From DASQHY01 sp036390175 (GTDB lineage: Bacteria; Acidobacteriota; Terriglobia; Acidiferrales; UBA7541): DNA of 33,837 bases. How positions within the stretch are numbered: position 1 is the first letter of the stretch; each line of letters begins with the position of its first letter. Both the position numbers and the translations under genes were made by a program. Below the pieces are notes generated by a model. It had not been told where the DNA came from. It did no database searches and saw only the letters and a program-made list of their open reading frames with translations. Positions 24,550 through 31,643 of this stretch are shown here, one piece after another. Location: positions 1-33,837 of the forward strand of contig DASWCG010000111.1 in the NCBI GenBank assembly GCA_036390175.1, written 5' to 3'.

Positions 24550-25095
24550 CTAGTTAAACGTGGCCTTCTGTACGTTCTTGCAGCCCCCCGCGCCGCATCC
24601 GAAGTTGAAGCTGCCAGTCTGCTGATTGATCATCCCAAGAATCGGAGGACCATGGTGGCGAATGATCACGGTGACGGTGTCTGTGCGGGGTTGATCAAAC
24701 GAGCCGTCGCCGTTGCTGAGCACCACGGAGCCATCCACGGGACCAACGGGGCCAGTGGAGGCATGTCCGGCAAAACTTGCCGTTCCGTCGCCGCCGGCGA
24801 TACCTCCGGTGGCATTGAAGATCAGCGATTCATCCGGGATCACCCACCAGACGCTATACGCATCGCCTGGCACCAAGCCGGACGTGTGGATCACGCAGGT
24901 GATCCCGTTGTTGTTGCGCACGAGCTGGGCAGAGCCGACGTTGACGGGACTGGCGGCAATGGTCTTAACCGAAGCGAAATCGTGGTCGGCTGCATTCGGG
25001 TCCTGCGCGCTCAGCAAAGTCGCAACTGCAAGCGACAAGCCGACTGAGACGGCTAAGACAGCTCCTCCTAGAATTAATCGCTTAGATTTCTTCAT
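24550..25095 (-). CDS. Secreted protein, CHRD-like, first gene of the oxidase operon
   Basis: The product has 181 residues from ATG 25095 with AAAGGAG at ideal spacing. An N-terminal helix (LILGGAVLAVSVGLSLAVAT) followed by LLSAQDP is a signal peptide. The mature part is a beta-rich domain with NNGITCVIHTSGLVPGDAYS, WWVIPDESLIFNATGG and TVTVIIRHHGPP, resembling CHRD or similar extracellular domains, and ends with three cysteines, FGCGAGGCKNVQ. No enzyme motif is seen. The histidine pair and the cysteine cluster could bind metal (inference). It is 79 nt upstream of the oxidase gene and behind the operon promoter. I cannot name a family with certainty. Confidence 0.7.
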   Translation of the reverse strand: MKKSKRLILGGAVLAVSVGLSLAVATLLSAQDPNAADHDFASVKTIAASPVNVGSAQLVRNNNGITCVIHTSGLVPGDAYSVWWVIPDESLIFNATGGIAGGDGTASFAGHASTGPVGPVDGSVVLSNGDGSFDQPRTDTVTVIIRHHGPPILGMINQQTGSFNFGCGAGGCKNVQKATFN

Positions 25096-25216
25096 AGAAA
25101 AATCTCCTTTTGGGGACCCAGGTTGCAAAGAGGAGCGGCGCTCCAGGAATCGACCACCAGCAGCGTTCCAGTTGTGGCGGGTCGAGGAAGACTGGGACTC
25201 CCCGCGTTTGGCCGGG

Positions 25217-25245
25217 ACGTTACCCTCGCCCTATTCCTTTGTCAA
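25217..25245 (-). promoter_or_regulatory. Promoter of the multicopper-oxidase operon
   Basis: The reverse strand reads TTGACA (25245-25240), a 17-nt spacer, then TAACGT (25222-25217). The -35 is perfect and the -10 keeps TA...T. The leader before the first start codon would be about 115 nt. No operator is obvious. Confidence 0.65.
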
Positions 25246-25390
25246 GGAAATTCCAATGGCCTTCGGGGCCGTGTTCCAACCTTCGCTCTTCGCGGGTTTC
25301 CTTTTGCACCGCTAAAGGGGCCTTTTCACCACCGAAGCTGCCCCTGTCTCGCCGGAGGCGGCTAACCGCAGACGTAGTCTAAGAATTCCA

Positions 25391-25420
25391 TTGACTTTGG
25401 CTATTCTTTTATGGTACAAT
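25391..25420 (+). promoter_or_regulatory. Good sigma-70-type promoter with no clear gene behind it
   Basis: TTGACT (25391-25396), an 18-nt spacer and TACAAT (25415-25420) point rightward. Transcription would start near 25427. The stretch 25427-25562 has an AAAGGAG (25440-25446) followed 9 nt later by CTG and a 34-codon frame ending TAA, with no ATG, GTG or TTG at the right place. It may drive a small RNA, a CTG-initiated peptide or a lost gene. Apart from the two promoters and the repeats, 25096-25662 holds no gene I can support. Confidence 0.55.
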
Positions 25421-25571
25421 TAGAGTTTGAGAATCGCTGAAAGGAGACTGAGGCCCTGCTACTGAGGATCGCACCCCGTTTCAAAACCTCCCCAGACACC
25501 GCTTCACGCTCAGACATCCCTAGAGGTCGAAGCGCCCCAGCACAGCAAGAAAATGACTAAGCTCTTTAGTT

Positions 25572-25664
25572 TCACACTCTTATCAAAAAAACGCGTCTGC
25601 AAACCATTTAGAATCACACTCTTGCAAAAACAAAGGACTTAAAGTGCCCTGTTTTCACACTCTT
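25572..25664. repeat. Three spaced copies of TCACACTCTT followed by an A-rich tract
   Basis: TCACACTCTT occurs at 25572, 25614 and 25655, each followed by 1-3 variable bases and AAAAA or more. The first two are preceded by TTTAG with 2-3 further bases, the third by GTTT. The copy spacing is 42 and 41 bp, about four helical turns. On the minus strand each reads as T-run, then AAGAGTGTGA. The rightmost copy supplies the stop codon of the TPR gene next to it. Three copies are too few and too degenerate for CRISPR. Protein-binding sites or remnants of a small mobile repeat are possible. Confidence 0.6.
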
Positions 25665-25989
25665 ACAAAAAACATACGGGGGGAGGGGGCGCCTTGGGGT
25701 TTCCCTTCCGGTCGTCGCCTTTTTTCTTGGCCACCGCGATCCCGCTGGAAAGAATCTCGCGCGCTTCTCCGGTTCGGGCAAGCTTCGCCAGCAACTGGCC
25801 GAAATGGAAGTAGCCGGCGACGTAGTCGGGATGGGAGGCGAGGAGTTTGCGGAAATGCTCTTCGGCGGCCGCCGCGTCGCCCGAGTTGACACATTCCATC
25901 GCCAGGCCGTAGCGCGAAAAGGCGTCGCCGGGCTTGGCGGCGACGAACTCTTCGAGTTTCTGGCGGCGCGTCTTGGCCGGTTGGGACAT
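25663..25989 (-). CDS. Small TPR protein, 3' end probably altered
   Basis: The product has 108 residues from ATG 25989. It carries about two TPR units: LEEFVAAKPGDAFSRYGLAM, AEEHFRKLLASHPDYVAGYF and then REILSSGIAVAKKKGDD. I know such short cytoplasmic TPR proteins as scaffold proteins; they normally finish with another short helix. Here the last 15 residues are RKGNPKAPPPPVCFL, out of character, and the stop codon lies inside a repeat unit. This suggests the original 3' end was replaced. The promoter is only about 15 nt upstream of the ATG, so the message would be nearly leaderless. Confidence 0.65.
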   Translation of the reverse strand: MSQPAKTRRQKLEEFVAAKPGDAFSRYGLAMECVNSGDAAAAEEHFRKLLASHPDYVAGYFHFGQLLAKLARTGEAREILSSGIAVAKKKGDDRKGNPKAPPPPVCFL

Positions 25990-26004
25990 GAATCGAACGG
26001 GCGT

Positions 26005-26032
26005 ATTATAGCGGGCTGCGTGTTGAATGCAA
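26005..26032 (-). promoter_or_regulatory. Promoter of the small TPR gene
   Basis: The reverse strand has TTGCAT (26032-26027), a 16-nt spacer and TATAAT (26010-26005). The predicted start near 25998 leaves a leader of under 10 nt before the ATG at 25989, and no ribosome-binding site is present, so translation would be leaderless. Confidence 0.6.
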
Positions 26033-26099
26033 AACAAGCCCGAGAATTTTCTCAAAGAGAATTCAACGAGGGCACGGAGGTACAGCGAATATAGAAGCG

Positions 26100-26654
26100 A
26101 TGATGAAGCGTTTCCGGAGAGCTGAAGAAAGAACGAAGGCGGCAACGACGAAGGTCGAGACTCAGGGTAAACCCGCGAGCGAGGCCAGGGCCGAGATGAC
26201 CGAGGTCGTGCTCCCGCAGGACTCGAACCCGCTGGGATACATTCTCGGCGGGCGCGTGATGCACCTTGTGGACATCGCCGCGGCGATTGCCGCGCACCGT
26301 CACAGCAACAGCTACGTGGTGACGGCTTCGGTGGACTACCTGGATTTTCGCAACCCGGTGCGCATCGGCGACCTGATTATTCTGAAATCGCAGGTGAACC
26401 GTGTGTTCAACACCTCCATGGAAGTCGGCGTGAAAGTCTTCTCGGAAAATGTCTTGACGGGGGAGCGAAAGCACACCACCAGCGCCTACGTGACGTTTGT
26501 GGCCATTGATGAAAAAACCGGGAAGCGCAAAGCGGCCCCTCAGTTGTTGGTGCGGACAGCGGAAGAGAAACGCCGCTATCGCGAAGCCCTCGGGCGGCGG
26601 AAGATCCGTCTGGCGCACCGTTACAAGCAGAGCTTCCAGAACACTTCGTTTTAG
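26100..26654 (+). CDS. Acyl-CoA thioesterase, hotdog fold (YciA/BACH type)
   Basis: The product has 184 residues. The hotdog domain starts at about residue 33: MTEVVLPQDSNPLGYILGG with the catalytic Asn/Asp region, RVMHLVDIAAAIAAHRH, VTASVDYLDFRNPVRIGDLI and YVTFVAIDEKTGKR. This is the acyl-CoA hydrolase (YciA/BACH) pattern; the enzyme frees CoA from acyl-CoA in the cytoplasm and tunes acyl pools. The N-terminal 30 residues are basic and variable. ATG codons at 26100 and 26103 are both possible and neither has a strong ribosome-binding site. It is transcribed divergently from the small TPR gene. Confidence 0.85.
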   Translation: MMKRFRRAEERTKAATTKVETQGKPASEARAEMTEVVLPQDSNPLGYILGGRVMHLVDIAAAIAAHRHSNSYVVTASVDYLDFRNPVRIGDLIILKSQVNRVFNTSMEVGVKVFSENVLTGERKHTTSAYVTFVAIDEKTGKRKAAPQLLVRTAEEKRRYREALGRRKIRLAHRYKQSFQNTSF

Positions 26655-26678
26655 GATGGGAGGAAATGTCCAACGGCC

Positions 26679-27329
26679 TTATCGCGAAGCAGATGCCAGA
26701 GCCATCCAGGCAACAAGCGCGGAGTATTTCTCATCCTGGCGCCAGGGCGAGCCGACAATTTTTCCCATTTCATGCAAGCGCTTTTGCAGTTGCCCGGCAG
26801 GGATGCGCAGCGCAGCTTCGGCGCGCGCGAAGAGTTCGCGTTCTTTGACGCCAGTGACCGTCAGGCCGCAGCGTTCGCTGGCCTGCGCGAGGGCCTGACG
26901 AAAAAGCTCGCCTTCGGCAGTGTGAAGGAGCGGATGCGACGCAAGGATCGTTTCGAAATCGGGCAACGGGCGGCCGAAGCTGAGAACTAGCCCCGCGCCT
27001 GCTACTTCGTGATCTCTTGCTTTCCATTCGCGCAGCAGCGCCCTTAGGGATTGCTCAGCAAGCTGCTTTGCTGTGTCGGCGCAGCGTTGGACGTGCTTCG
27101 CCGCCGCTTCCCCGCCAAGCTCCCGAGCCGCATGGTAAGGCTGCTTGGAGCCCGGAATGGCGGGGTCAATGAGTTCGATGTGCGTGCGCACGACGACTGT
27201 CGGCGCGCGCAGCGGCCCCGCGAGCATTACAAGCGCAGCCCAGCCGGAATGCGCGCGGAAACCCACGGCCGCCGGAATCTTTCGAGCCGGCCGAGGGTTC
27301 CTGCTCTCGCGTTTTGTCTGGCTTTTCAT
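26679..27329 (-). CDS. Conserved-looking hypothetical protein (216 residues)
   Basis: I do not recognise a named family. The frame begins MKSQTKRESRNPRPARKIPA, followed by AVGFRAHSGWAALVMLAGPL, RAPTVVVRTHIELIDPAIPG, YHAARELGGEAAAKHVQRCA and VTGVKERELFARAEAALRIP, a mix of strands and helices typical of a soluble enzyme-like protein. The conserved-looking HSGW, ARELGG and GLVLSFGRPLPD blocks could form an active site (inference). There is no signal peptide or membrane segment. GGAAG lies about 5 nt before the ATG. It lies 31 nt downstream of the anti-sigma gene on the same strand, so it may be the third gene of that operon. Its 3' end is convergent with the thioesterase gene. Confidence 0.7.
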   Translation of the reverse strand: MKSQTKRESRNPRPARKIPAAVGFRAHSGWAALVMLAGPLRAPTVVVRTHIELIDPAIPGSKQPYHAARELGGEAAAKHVQRCADTAKQLAEQSLRALLREWKARDHEVAGAGLVLSFGRPLPDFETILASHPLLHTAEGELFRQALAQASERCGLTVTGVKERELFARAEAALRIPAGQLQKRLHEMGKIVGSPWRQDEKYSALVAWMALASASR

Positions 27330-27360
27330 TTGCGCTTCCGAAAAAAAATTGCGGCGGCGC

Positions 27361-28134
27361 TCAGGTCAGCGCGCCAACCCAAATGGGGGCGGAGGTTGGC
27401 TGAGGGCTTCCGCCGGAAGGTTCTTCGGAAATGGCCAGCGCGGCGGTTAGGTCCATCTCCGCAGGCATCGCCGGGACCATGAGCATTACTTTTCCCGAGG
27501 CATCGGGCCGGAACATTGCGACGCTCATGGGTTTTGCGTTTTTGTCTTTCATCACCAGCCAGAGCTGGTAGGTGCGATTGGACGCGGGCATCGGCACGCT
27601 TCCGGCATACAGAATGATTCCCAGCTTGGGGTGGCAAAAGGCATGCACCTGAGGACCGATTTTGGCCTGCAGAGTGACGAGTCTCGAAGCCGGGTCAGAC
27701 AGGATGAGATTGGTGCGCTCGGCAACGGCTCTTTCTTCCGCGAGCTTCTGCCGCTGGCCCTCGCCTGCCTTCAAGCGCGCCGTCAATTCCGCGAGCTGGT
27801 TCTGCATGCGATGCGCCTGCCACAACGAGAAAACGGCAAAGGCGATCAGGGCGGCCGCTCCAACCCAGGCCCAGATGGGAAACCACGCGCGGGGCTGGCG
27901 GGATTCGGGGACGCGCACAGCGCTGAGAAGATTGCGGCGGAGCGATTCCGGGGGCTCGGCATCGGGCGCGAGATAAGCAAGCTGGGCGACGAGCCAACGA
28001 GCTTCTGCGACGGCCCGAACGCACACGGGGCACGCGGAAGCGAGATGCGCTTCGAGCGCCGCGCGCTCTTCGCCTTCGAGGACGCCTAGCGCGTAGGATT
28101 CGTACTGCTCCTTGAACTGGGCGCAGTCGCTCAT
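27361..28134 (-). CDS. Anti-sigma factor (RskA/ZAS type, membrane-anchored)
   Basis: The product has 257 residues. The N-terminal zinc-binding anti-sigma domain has EEHLASACPVC-type spacing (H30, C35, C38), written here as LEAHLASACPVC. A single membrane helix lies near residues 86-106 (IWAWVGAAALIAFAVFSLW), then a coiled stretch (LAELTARLKAGEGQRQKLAEE), then the extracytoplasmic RskA domain (VHAFCHPKLGIILYAGSVPM, YQLWLVMKDKNAKPMSVAMF). It would hold the adjoining sigma factor at the membrane until a signal triggers release. Its ATG overlaps the sigma stop as ATGA, so translation is coupled and the two are made in step. Confidence 0.9.
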   Translation of the reverse strand: MSDCAQFKEQYESYALGVLEGEERAALEAHLASACPVCVRAVAEARWLVAQLAYLAPDAEPPESLRRNLLSAVRVPESRQPRAWFPIWAWVGAAALIAFAVFSLWQAHRMQNQLAELTARLKAGEGQRQKLAEERAVAERTNLILSDPASRLVTLQAKIGPQVHAFCHPKLGIILYAGSVPMPASNRTYQLWLVMKDKNAKPMSVAMFRPDASGKVMLMVPAMPAEMDLTAALAISEEPSGGSPQPTSAPIWVGALT

Positions 28135-28730
28135 GATGCCGCCTGCAATCCTTCCTTCAGCCGCAACAGTCCGCTGCGGATCCAACTCTTCACGGTGCCG
28201 AGAGGCTCGCTGAGGGCCTCGGCGATCTCGCTGTGGGACATTCCCTCGAAGAAGGCCAGCTCGATGGCCCTCTGTTGCGGCGCGGGAAGCGCGCGGACGC
28301 ATGCGCGGACACGCGCAGCACGCCGCTCGCGGTCTATGTGAGCTTCGAGGTTCGGCGCGCAAACAGCTAGATGCAGGTCGTCGAGAGTGTCCTCACGCCG
28401 GCGCTGCTTCTCGCGCTTCAAGCGCAGCTGATCGAGCGCACGGTTGCGGGCGAGGGTCAGCAGCCAGGGCTGGAGTGGCCCGCGCGCGGCTTGATATTGA
28501 TGAGCGTTGCACCAGAGCTGCAGAAAGATGTCCTGAACGATCTCTTCGGCCGAGGCGGCCTGCTGCAGAATGCGCAAGACGAGGGAATAGACGACGCGCG
28601 CGTGGCGCTCATACAGGGTCTCGAGGGCGCGCGGATCTTTCTGGATAAGCCGCTCCATCAGCGCCGCATCGGCAGACGGTTCGCCCGCGCGGAACTGTTC
28701 GAGAGCAGCGAGGAACAGGGCACCTAGCAT
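28131..28730 (-). CDS. ECF RNA-polymerase sigma factor (SigK-like)
   Basis: The product has 199 residues. Region 2 (about residues 28-95) includes ALETLYERHARVVYSLVLRI, AEEIVQDIFLQLW and PWLLTLARNRALDQLR. Region 4 (about 137-195) includes LPAPQQRAIELAFFEGMSHS and the helix-turn-helix EIAEALSEPLGTVKSWIRSG. This is the extracytoplasmic-function sigma-70 type, directing RNA polymerase to a stress regulon. The pairing with an RskA-type anti-sigma encoded directly downstream fits the SigK group. AGGAA stands about 6 nt before the ATG. Such genes usually autoregulate, but no clear ECF promoter is visible in the 85-bp gap upstream. Confidence 0.92.
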   Translation of the reverse strand: MLGALFLAALEQFRAGEPSADAALMERLIQKDPRALETLYERHARVVYSLVLRILQQAASAEEIVQDIFLQLWCNAHQYQAARGPLQPWLLTLARNRALDQLRLKREKQRRREDTLDDLHLAVCAPNLEAHIDRERRAARVRACVRALPAPQQRAIELAFFEGMSHSEIAEALSEPLGTVKSWIRSGLLRLKEGLQAAS

Positions 28731-28815
28731 ACTCGATTCCTCAAATGTATACGGCGCCGCACGGACACCAGATGAGTCCGCCGGAAAAGGCCTTCATCCT
28801 TTAGCCGGGCACGCA

Positions 28816-30210
28816 TCACGCCCCGGCCGATGCCAGATAATCCCGCGCCTGGTGCGCCGTGCGCAAGGCCAAATCAACGCAGGCGCCCACGGAGGGTCCT
28901 TCAAAATAATTTCCGGCCAGAAACAGCCCTGGAAAATCAGCGTAGAGCCTGCGCAGGGAATCCATCCGCTGCGAATGCCCCAGATTGTATTGCGGCAGGG
29001 CGCGGCGGTGGCGCGTGATGACGCATTGCTCTGGCTGCCCCTGGATCGAGAGAATCGGGCCGAGTTCCTGCGCGGCAAAATTCTTGATGGCCTCGTCATC
29101 CAGGTCGAGGAAGCCGGGATTGGTGGCGCCACCGGCAAAGCTCGTGAGTACGGCGAAGCCCTCGGGCGCGCGTCCGGGGAAAAGCGAACTGTTCCACACG
29201 GTCCCAAGAATCTGCAGCCCTTCGGCCCGGGGAACCAAGAAGCCAAAACCGGCGAGCGGGTGGCCGATTTGCTGGCGCCGATAAATCGAGGAAATAACCG
29301 CGACGGGAGCGTACTCGATCGGATGCAAGAGCGCGCCAAAACCAGGGGAAATATCTTGCAGCAGCCGGCCGGCAATGTCGGCGGGCGTGGTGATGATCAC
29401 AGCGTTCGTGCGAAGAGTTGTTGCGTGGCCCGCTTGAGAGATTTGTATCGCGAACTCCTGCTTTCCGGCAGCGACATTCCTGGAAATGCTTTCGACGCGC
29501 ACTCCGCAACGGAGGGCGTCGCCCAAAGACTTGGCAAGAGCGTGGATGAGCGCCTGGTTGCCGCGGCGAAAAGTGATGAGCGAGTGGTGCCGGGCGGCGG
29601 ACGCCGGACGCGACTTCATCGCCCCGCGAATCACGCTGCCATGTTGCGTCTCCCACTGATGCGGGGCCGGGAAGGCGGCGCGCAGGCTCAAGCGCTCGGG
29701 GTCGCCGGCGTAAACTCCGGAGACGAATGGGCCAACCAGGCGTTCCAATAACTCCGCGGTGAATTTGCGGCGGATAAATGCGGCGACGGATTCATCCTGT
29801 TGTGGCGGGCGGGAATGGCCAAGTGCGTCGCGGATGAATTTCCATTTTGTGCGCGGGGCGAGTAAAGAGGAAAGAAGCAATTGCGGCGGCGCAAGTGGAA
29901 CCGGCCGAAGCTTTCCGTTTATGAGGACGTAGCGGGGAGCGCGAGGGTCGGCAACGAGAAGTTCCGACTGGAGTCCGATGTCCTCAATCATTTCGAGCAG
30001 AGGGTCCGTGGAGAGAAAGCTTTGCGGGCCTGCCTCGAGGATGCAGGCGTCGCGAACAGCTGAGCGAATATATCCGCCGGGCTGGTCGGATTGCTCGAGC
30101 ACAAGGACCGAGACACCTGCCTTGCGGAGATAGTAGGCGCAGCAGAGCCCGGAGATGCCGCCGCCTACGACCAGAACGCGGGCCGAGGGTTGTGCGGGAG
30201 CAGGCGTCAC
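28816..30210 (-). CDS. hemY: Protoporphyrinogen/coproporphyrinogen III oxidase (HemY type)
   Basis: The product has 464 residues and starts at GTG 30210. The N-terminal FAD-binding motif is VLVVGGGISGLCCAYYL (GxGxxG at about residues 16-21), then VLEQSDQPGGYIRS and LEAGPQSFL. The substrate-binding half has FRRGNQALIHALAKSLGDAL, and the C-terminal FAD contact is LFLAGNYFEGPSVGACVDLA. It oxidises protoporphyrinogen IX, or in some bacteria coproporphyrinogen III, late in heme synthesis. It follows hemN by 11 nt in a hemE-hemN-hemY operon. With a HemN present, the protoporphyrinogen route is the simpler reading. No ribosome-binding site is seen at the GTG, so coupling to hemN is likely. Confidence 0.92.
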   Translation of the reverse strand: MTPAPAQPSARVLVVGGGISGLCCAYYLRKAGVSVLVLEQSDQPGGYIRSAVRDACILEAGPQSFLSTDPLLEMIEDIGLQSELLVADPRAPRYVLINGKLRPVPLAPPQLLLSSLLAPRTKWKFIRDALGHSRPPQQDESVAAFIRRKFTAELLERLVGPFVSGVYAGDPERLSLRAAFPAPHQWETQHGSVIRGAMKSRPASAARHHSLITFRRGNQALIHALAKSLGDALRCGVRVESISRNVAAGKQEFAIQISQAGHATTLRTNAVIITTPADIAGRLLQDISPGFGALLHPIEYAPVAVISSIYRRQQIGHPLAGFGFLVPRAEGLQILGTVWNSSLFPGRAPEGFAVLTSFAGGATNPGFLDLDDEAIKNFAAQELGPILSIQGQPEQCVITRHRRALPQYNLGHSQRMDSLRRLYADFPGLFLAGNYFEGPSVGACVDLALRTAHQARDYLASAGA

Positions 30211-30221
30211 GGAGGAATGAC

Positions 30222-31634
30222 TCAGAGGGTTTTCGAGAAGAGCGGCTTGGATTCCATCTGCTGCTTTTCCAGGTAAGCGTCGAAGAGCATGGCAACGTTG
30301 CGAATGAAAATCCGGCCAAGCATGGTGACGCGAATCTCTTCCGGCGTAACGACGGCGAGGCCGTCGGCGCAGAATTCCTCGAGGCGCGCCAGTTCGGGCG
30401 CGAAGTATTCGTCGAACGCGATGGAGAATTCACGCTCGATTTCCCGTTTGCGGATAAGCGTATGGCAAAGCAGGCGGCTGATGACGGCGCGGCGAACGAA
30501 GTCGTCGGCACTCAGCCGGTAGCCGCGCATCGTGGCCATGCCGCGCGATTCGACGCCGGCCTGATAGCGCGGAACATCGCGGTAGTTCTGCGCATAAGAG
30601 CCGGCGACGCCGCTGATGGCGCTCACGCCCATTCCGCAAAGGTCCGCGCCGGCCTTGGTGGTATAGCCCTGAAAATTGCGGTGCAGCGTGCGGTTGCGCT
30701 GCGCGACGGCTAATTCGTCGCCGGGCCGCGCAAAGTGGTCCATTCCGATATACAGATACGCGGCGTCGAGAAATTTTTCCAAGCCGGCGCGGAAGATGTG
30801 GAACTTGGCCATGCCTTCGGGGAGATGGGTCGCAAAGGCGCCTTGCTGCTTGCGGAGCCAGGGAACATGAGCATAGCTGAACATGGCGACACGGTCGGGA
30901 TTGAGTCCGACGACCTGATCCACGGTGCGGGCAAAACGCTCGGGGGTCTGATAGGGCAGTCCATAGATGAGGTCCACGTTGATGCTGTCGAAGCCCAGGG
31001 CGCGCGCCACGGCGATGAGGTCGCGGGTCATCTCGAAGGGCTGGATGCGGTGGACGGCCGCCTGCACCTCGGGATGAAAGTCTTGAATGCCCATGCTCAG
31101 GCGGTTGAAGCCGAGCCGCCGCAGCGACTCGAGATGCTCGCGGGAGGTGACGCGCGGGTCCACCTCGACGCCGATCTCGGCGCCGTCCGAAATGGAAAAG
31201 CGATCGCGCGTGAAGCCGAAGAGATCTTCCATTTGCGCCGGAGACAAATACGTGGGCGTCCCGCCACCCCAATGAAACTGAACGACGGGCCGAGAACGGG
31301 AGACGCGGCGGCTGAACTGTTCGATTTCTTTCTTCAGGATTTCCAGATAGGGCGGCGCCACTTTCTTGTCTTTTTGGATGACCACGTTGCAGGCGCAGAA
31401 CAAGCACAGGCTCTCGCAAAACGGAATGTGCATGTACAGTGAAACGGGCGCCCCCTTCGCATTGGAGTCAGCCAGGACTCGCTCAAAATCATCCGGGCCG
31501 AACGATTCATTCCAAACCGGCGCGGTCGGATAGCTGGTATAGCGCGGGCCGGGACGGTTGTACTTCTTCAAGAACTCTTCGCTGATAGCGAAGCGCTCGC
31601 GTTCGAGGCGAAGATGGATGTCCGCGTCCGGCAT
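30222..31634 (-). CDS. hemN: Oxygen-independent coproporphyrinogen III oxidase (radical SAM)
   Basis: The product has 470 residues, a full-length HemN. The radical-SAM 4Fe-4S motif is CESLCLFC (C73, C77, C80) after YMHIPF, followed by C82 as in true HemN (CxxxCxxCxC). Other HemN marks are YNRPGPRYTSYPTAPVW at the start, HWGGGTPTYLSPAQ, GVEVDPRV, LGFNRLSMGIQDF, INVDLIYGLPYQT, FQGYTTKAGADLCGMGVSAI and the C-terminal domain. It decarboxylates coproporphyrinogen III to protoporphyrinogen IX without oxygen. It lies 9 nt after hemE. An anaerobic enzyme next to an oxygen-using oxidase operon suits a facultative or low-oxygen lifestyle (inference). Confidence 0.95.
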   Translation of the reverse strand: MPDADIHLRLERERFAISEEFLKKYNRPGPRYTSYPTAPVWNESFGPDDFERVLADSNAKGAPVSLYMHIPFCESLCLFCACNVVIQKDKKVAPPYLEILKKEIEQFSRRVSRSRPVVQFHWGGGTPTYLSPAQMEDLFGFTRDRFSISDGAEIGVEVDPRVTSREHLESLRRLGFNRLSMGIQDFHPEVQAAVHRIQPFEMTRDLIAVARALGFDSINVDLIYGLPYQTPERFARTVDQVVGLNPDRVAMFSYAHVPWLRKQQGAFATHLPEGMAKFHIFRAGLEKFLDAAYLYIGMDHFARPGDELAVAQRNRTLHRNFQGYTTKAGADLCGMGVSAISGVAGSYAQNYRDVPRYQAGVESRGMATMRGYRLSADDFVRRAVISRLLCHTLIRKREIEREFSIAFDEYFAPELARLEEFCADGLAVVTPEEIRVTMLGRIFIRNVAMLFDAYLEKQQMESKPLFSKTL

Positions 31635-31643
31635 GTTTACCGC

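Noticed and set aside
25572..25670. Possible CRISPR array
   Set aside because: There are only three units of about 10 conserved bases, with variable flanks and no cas genes nearby.
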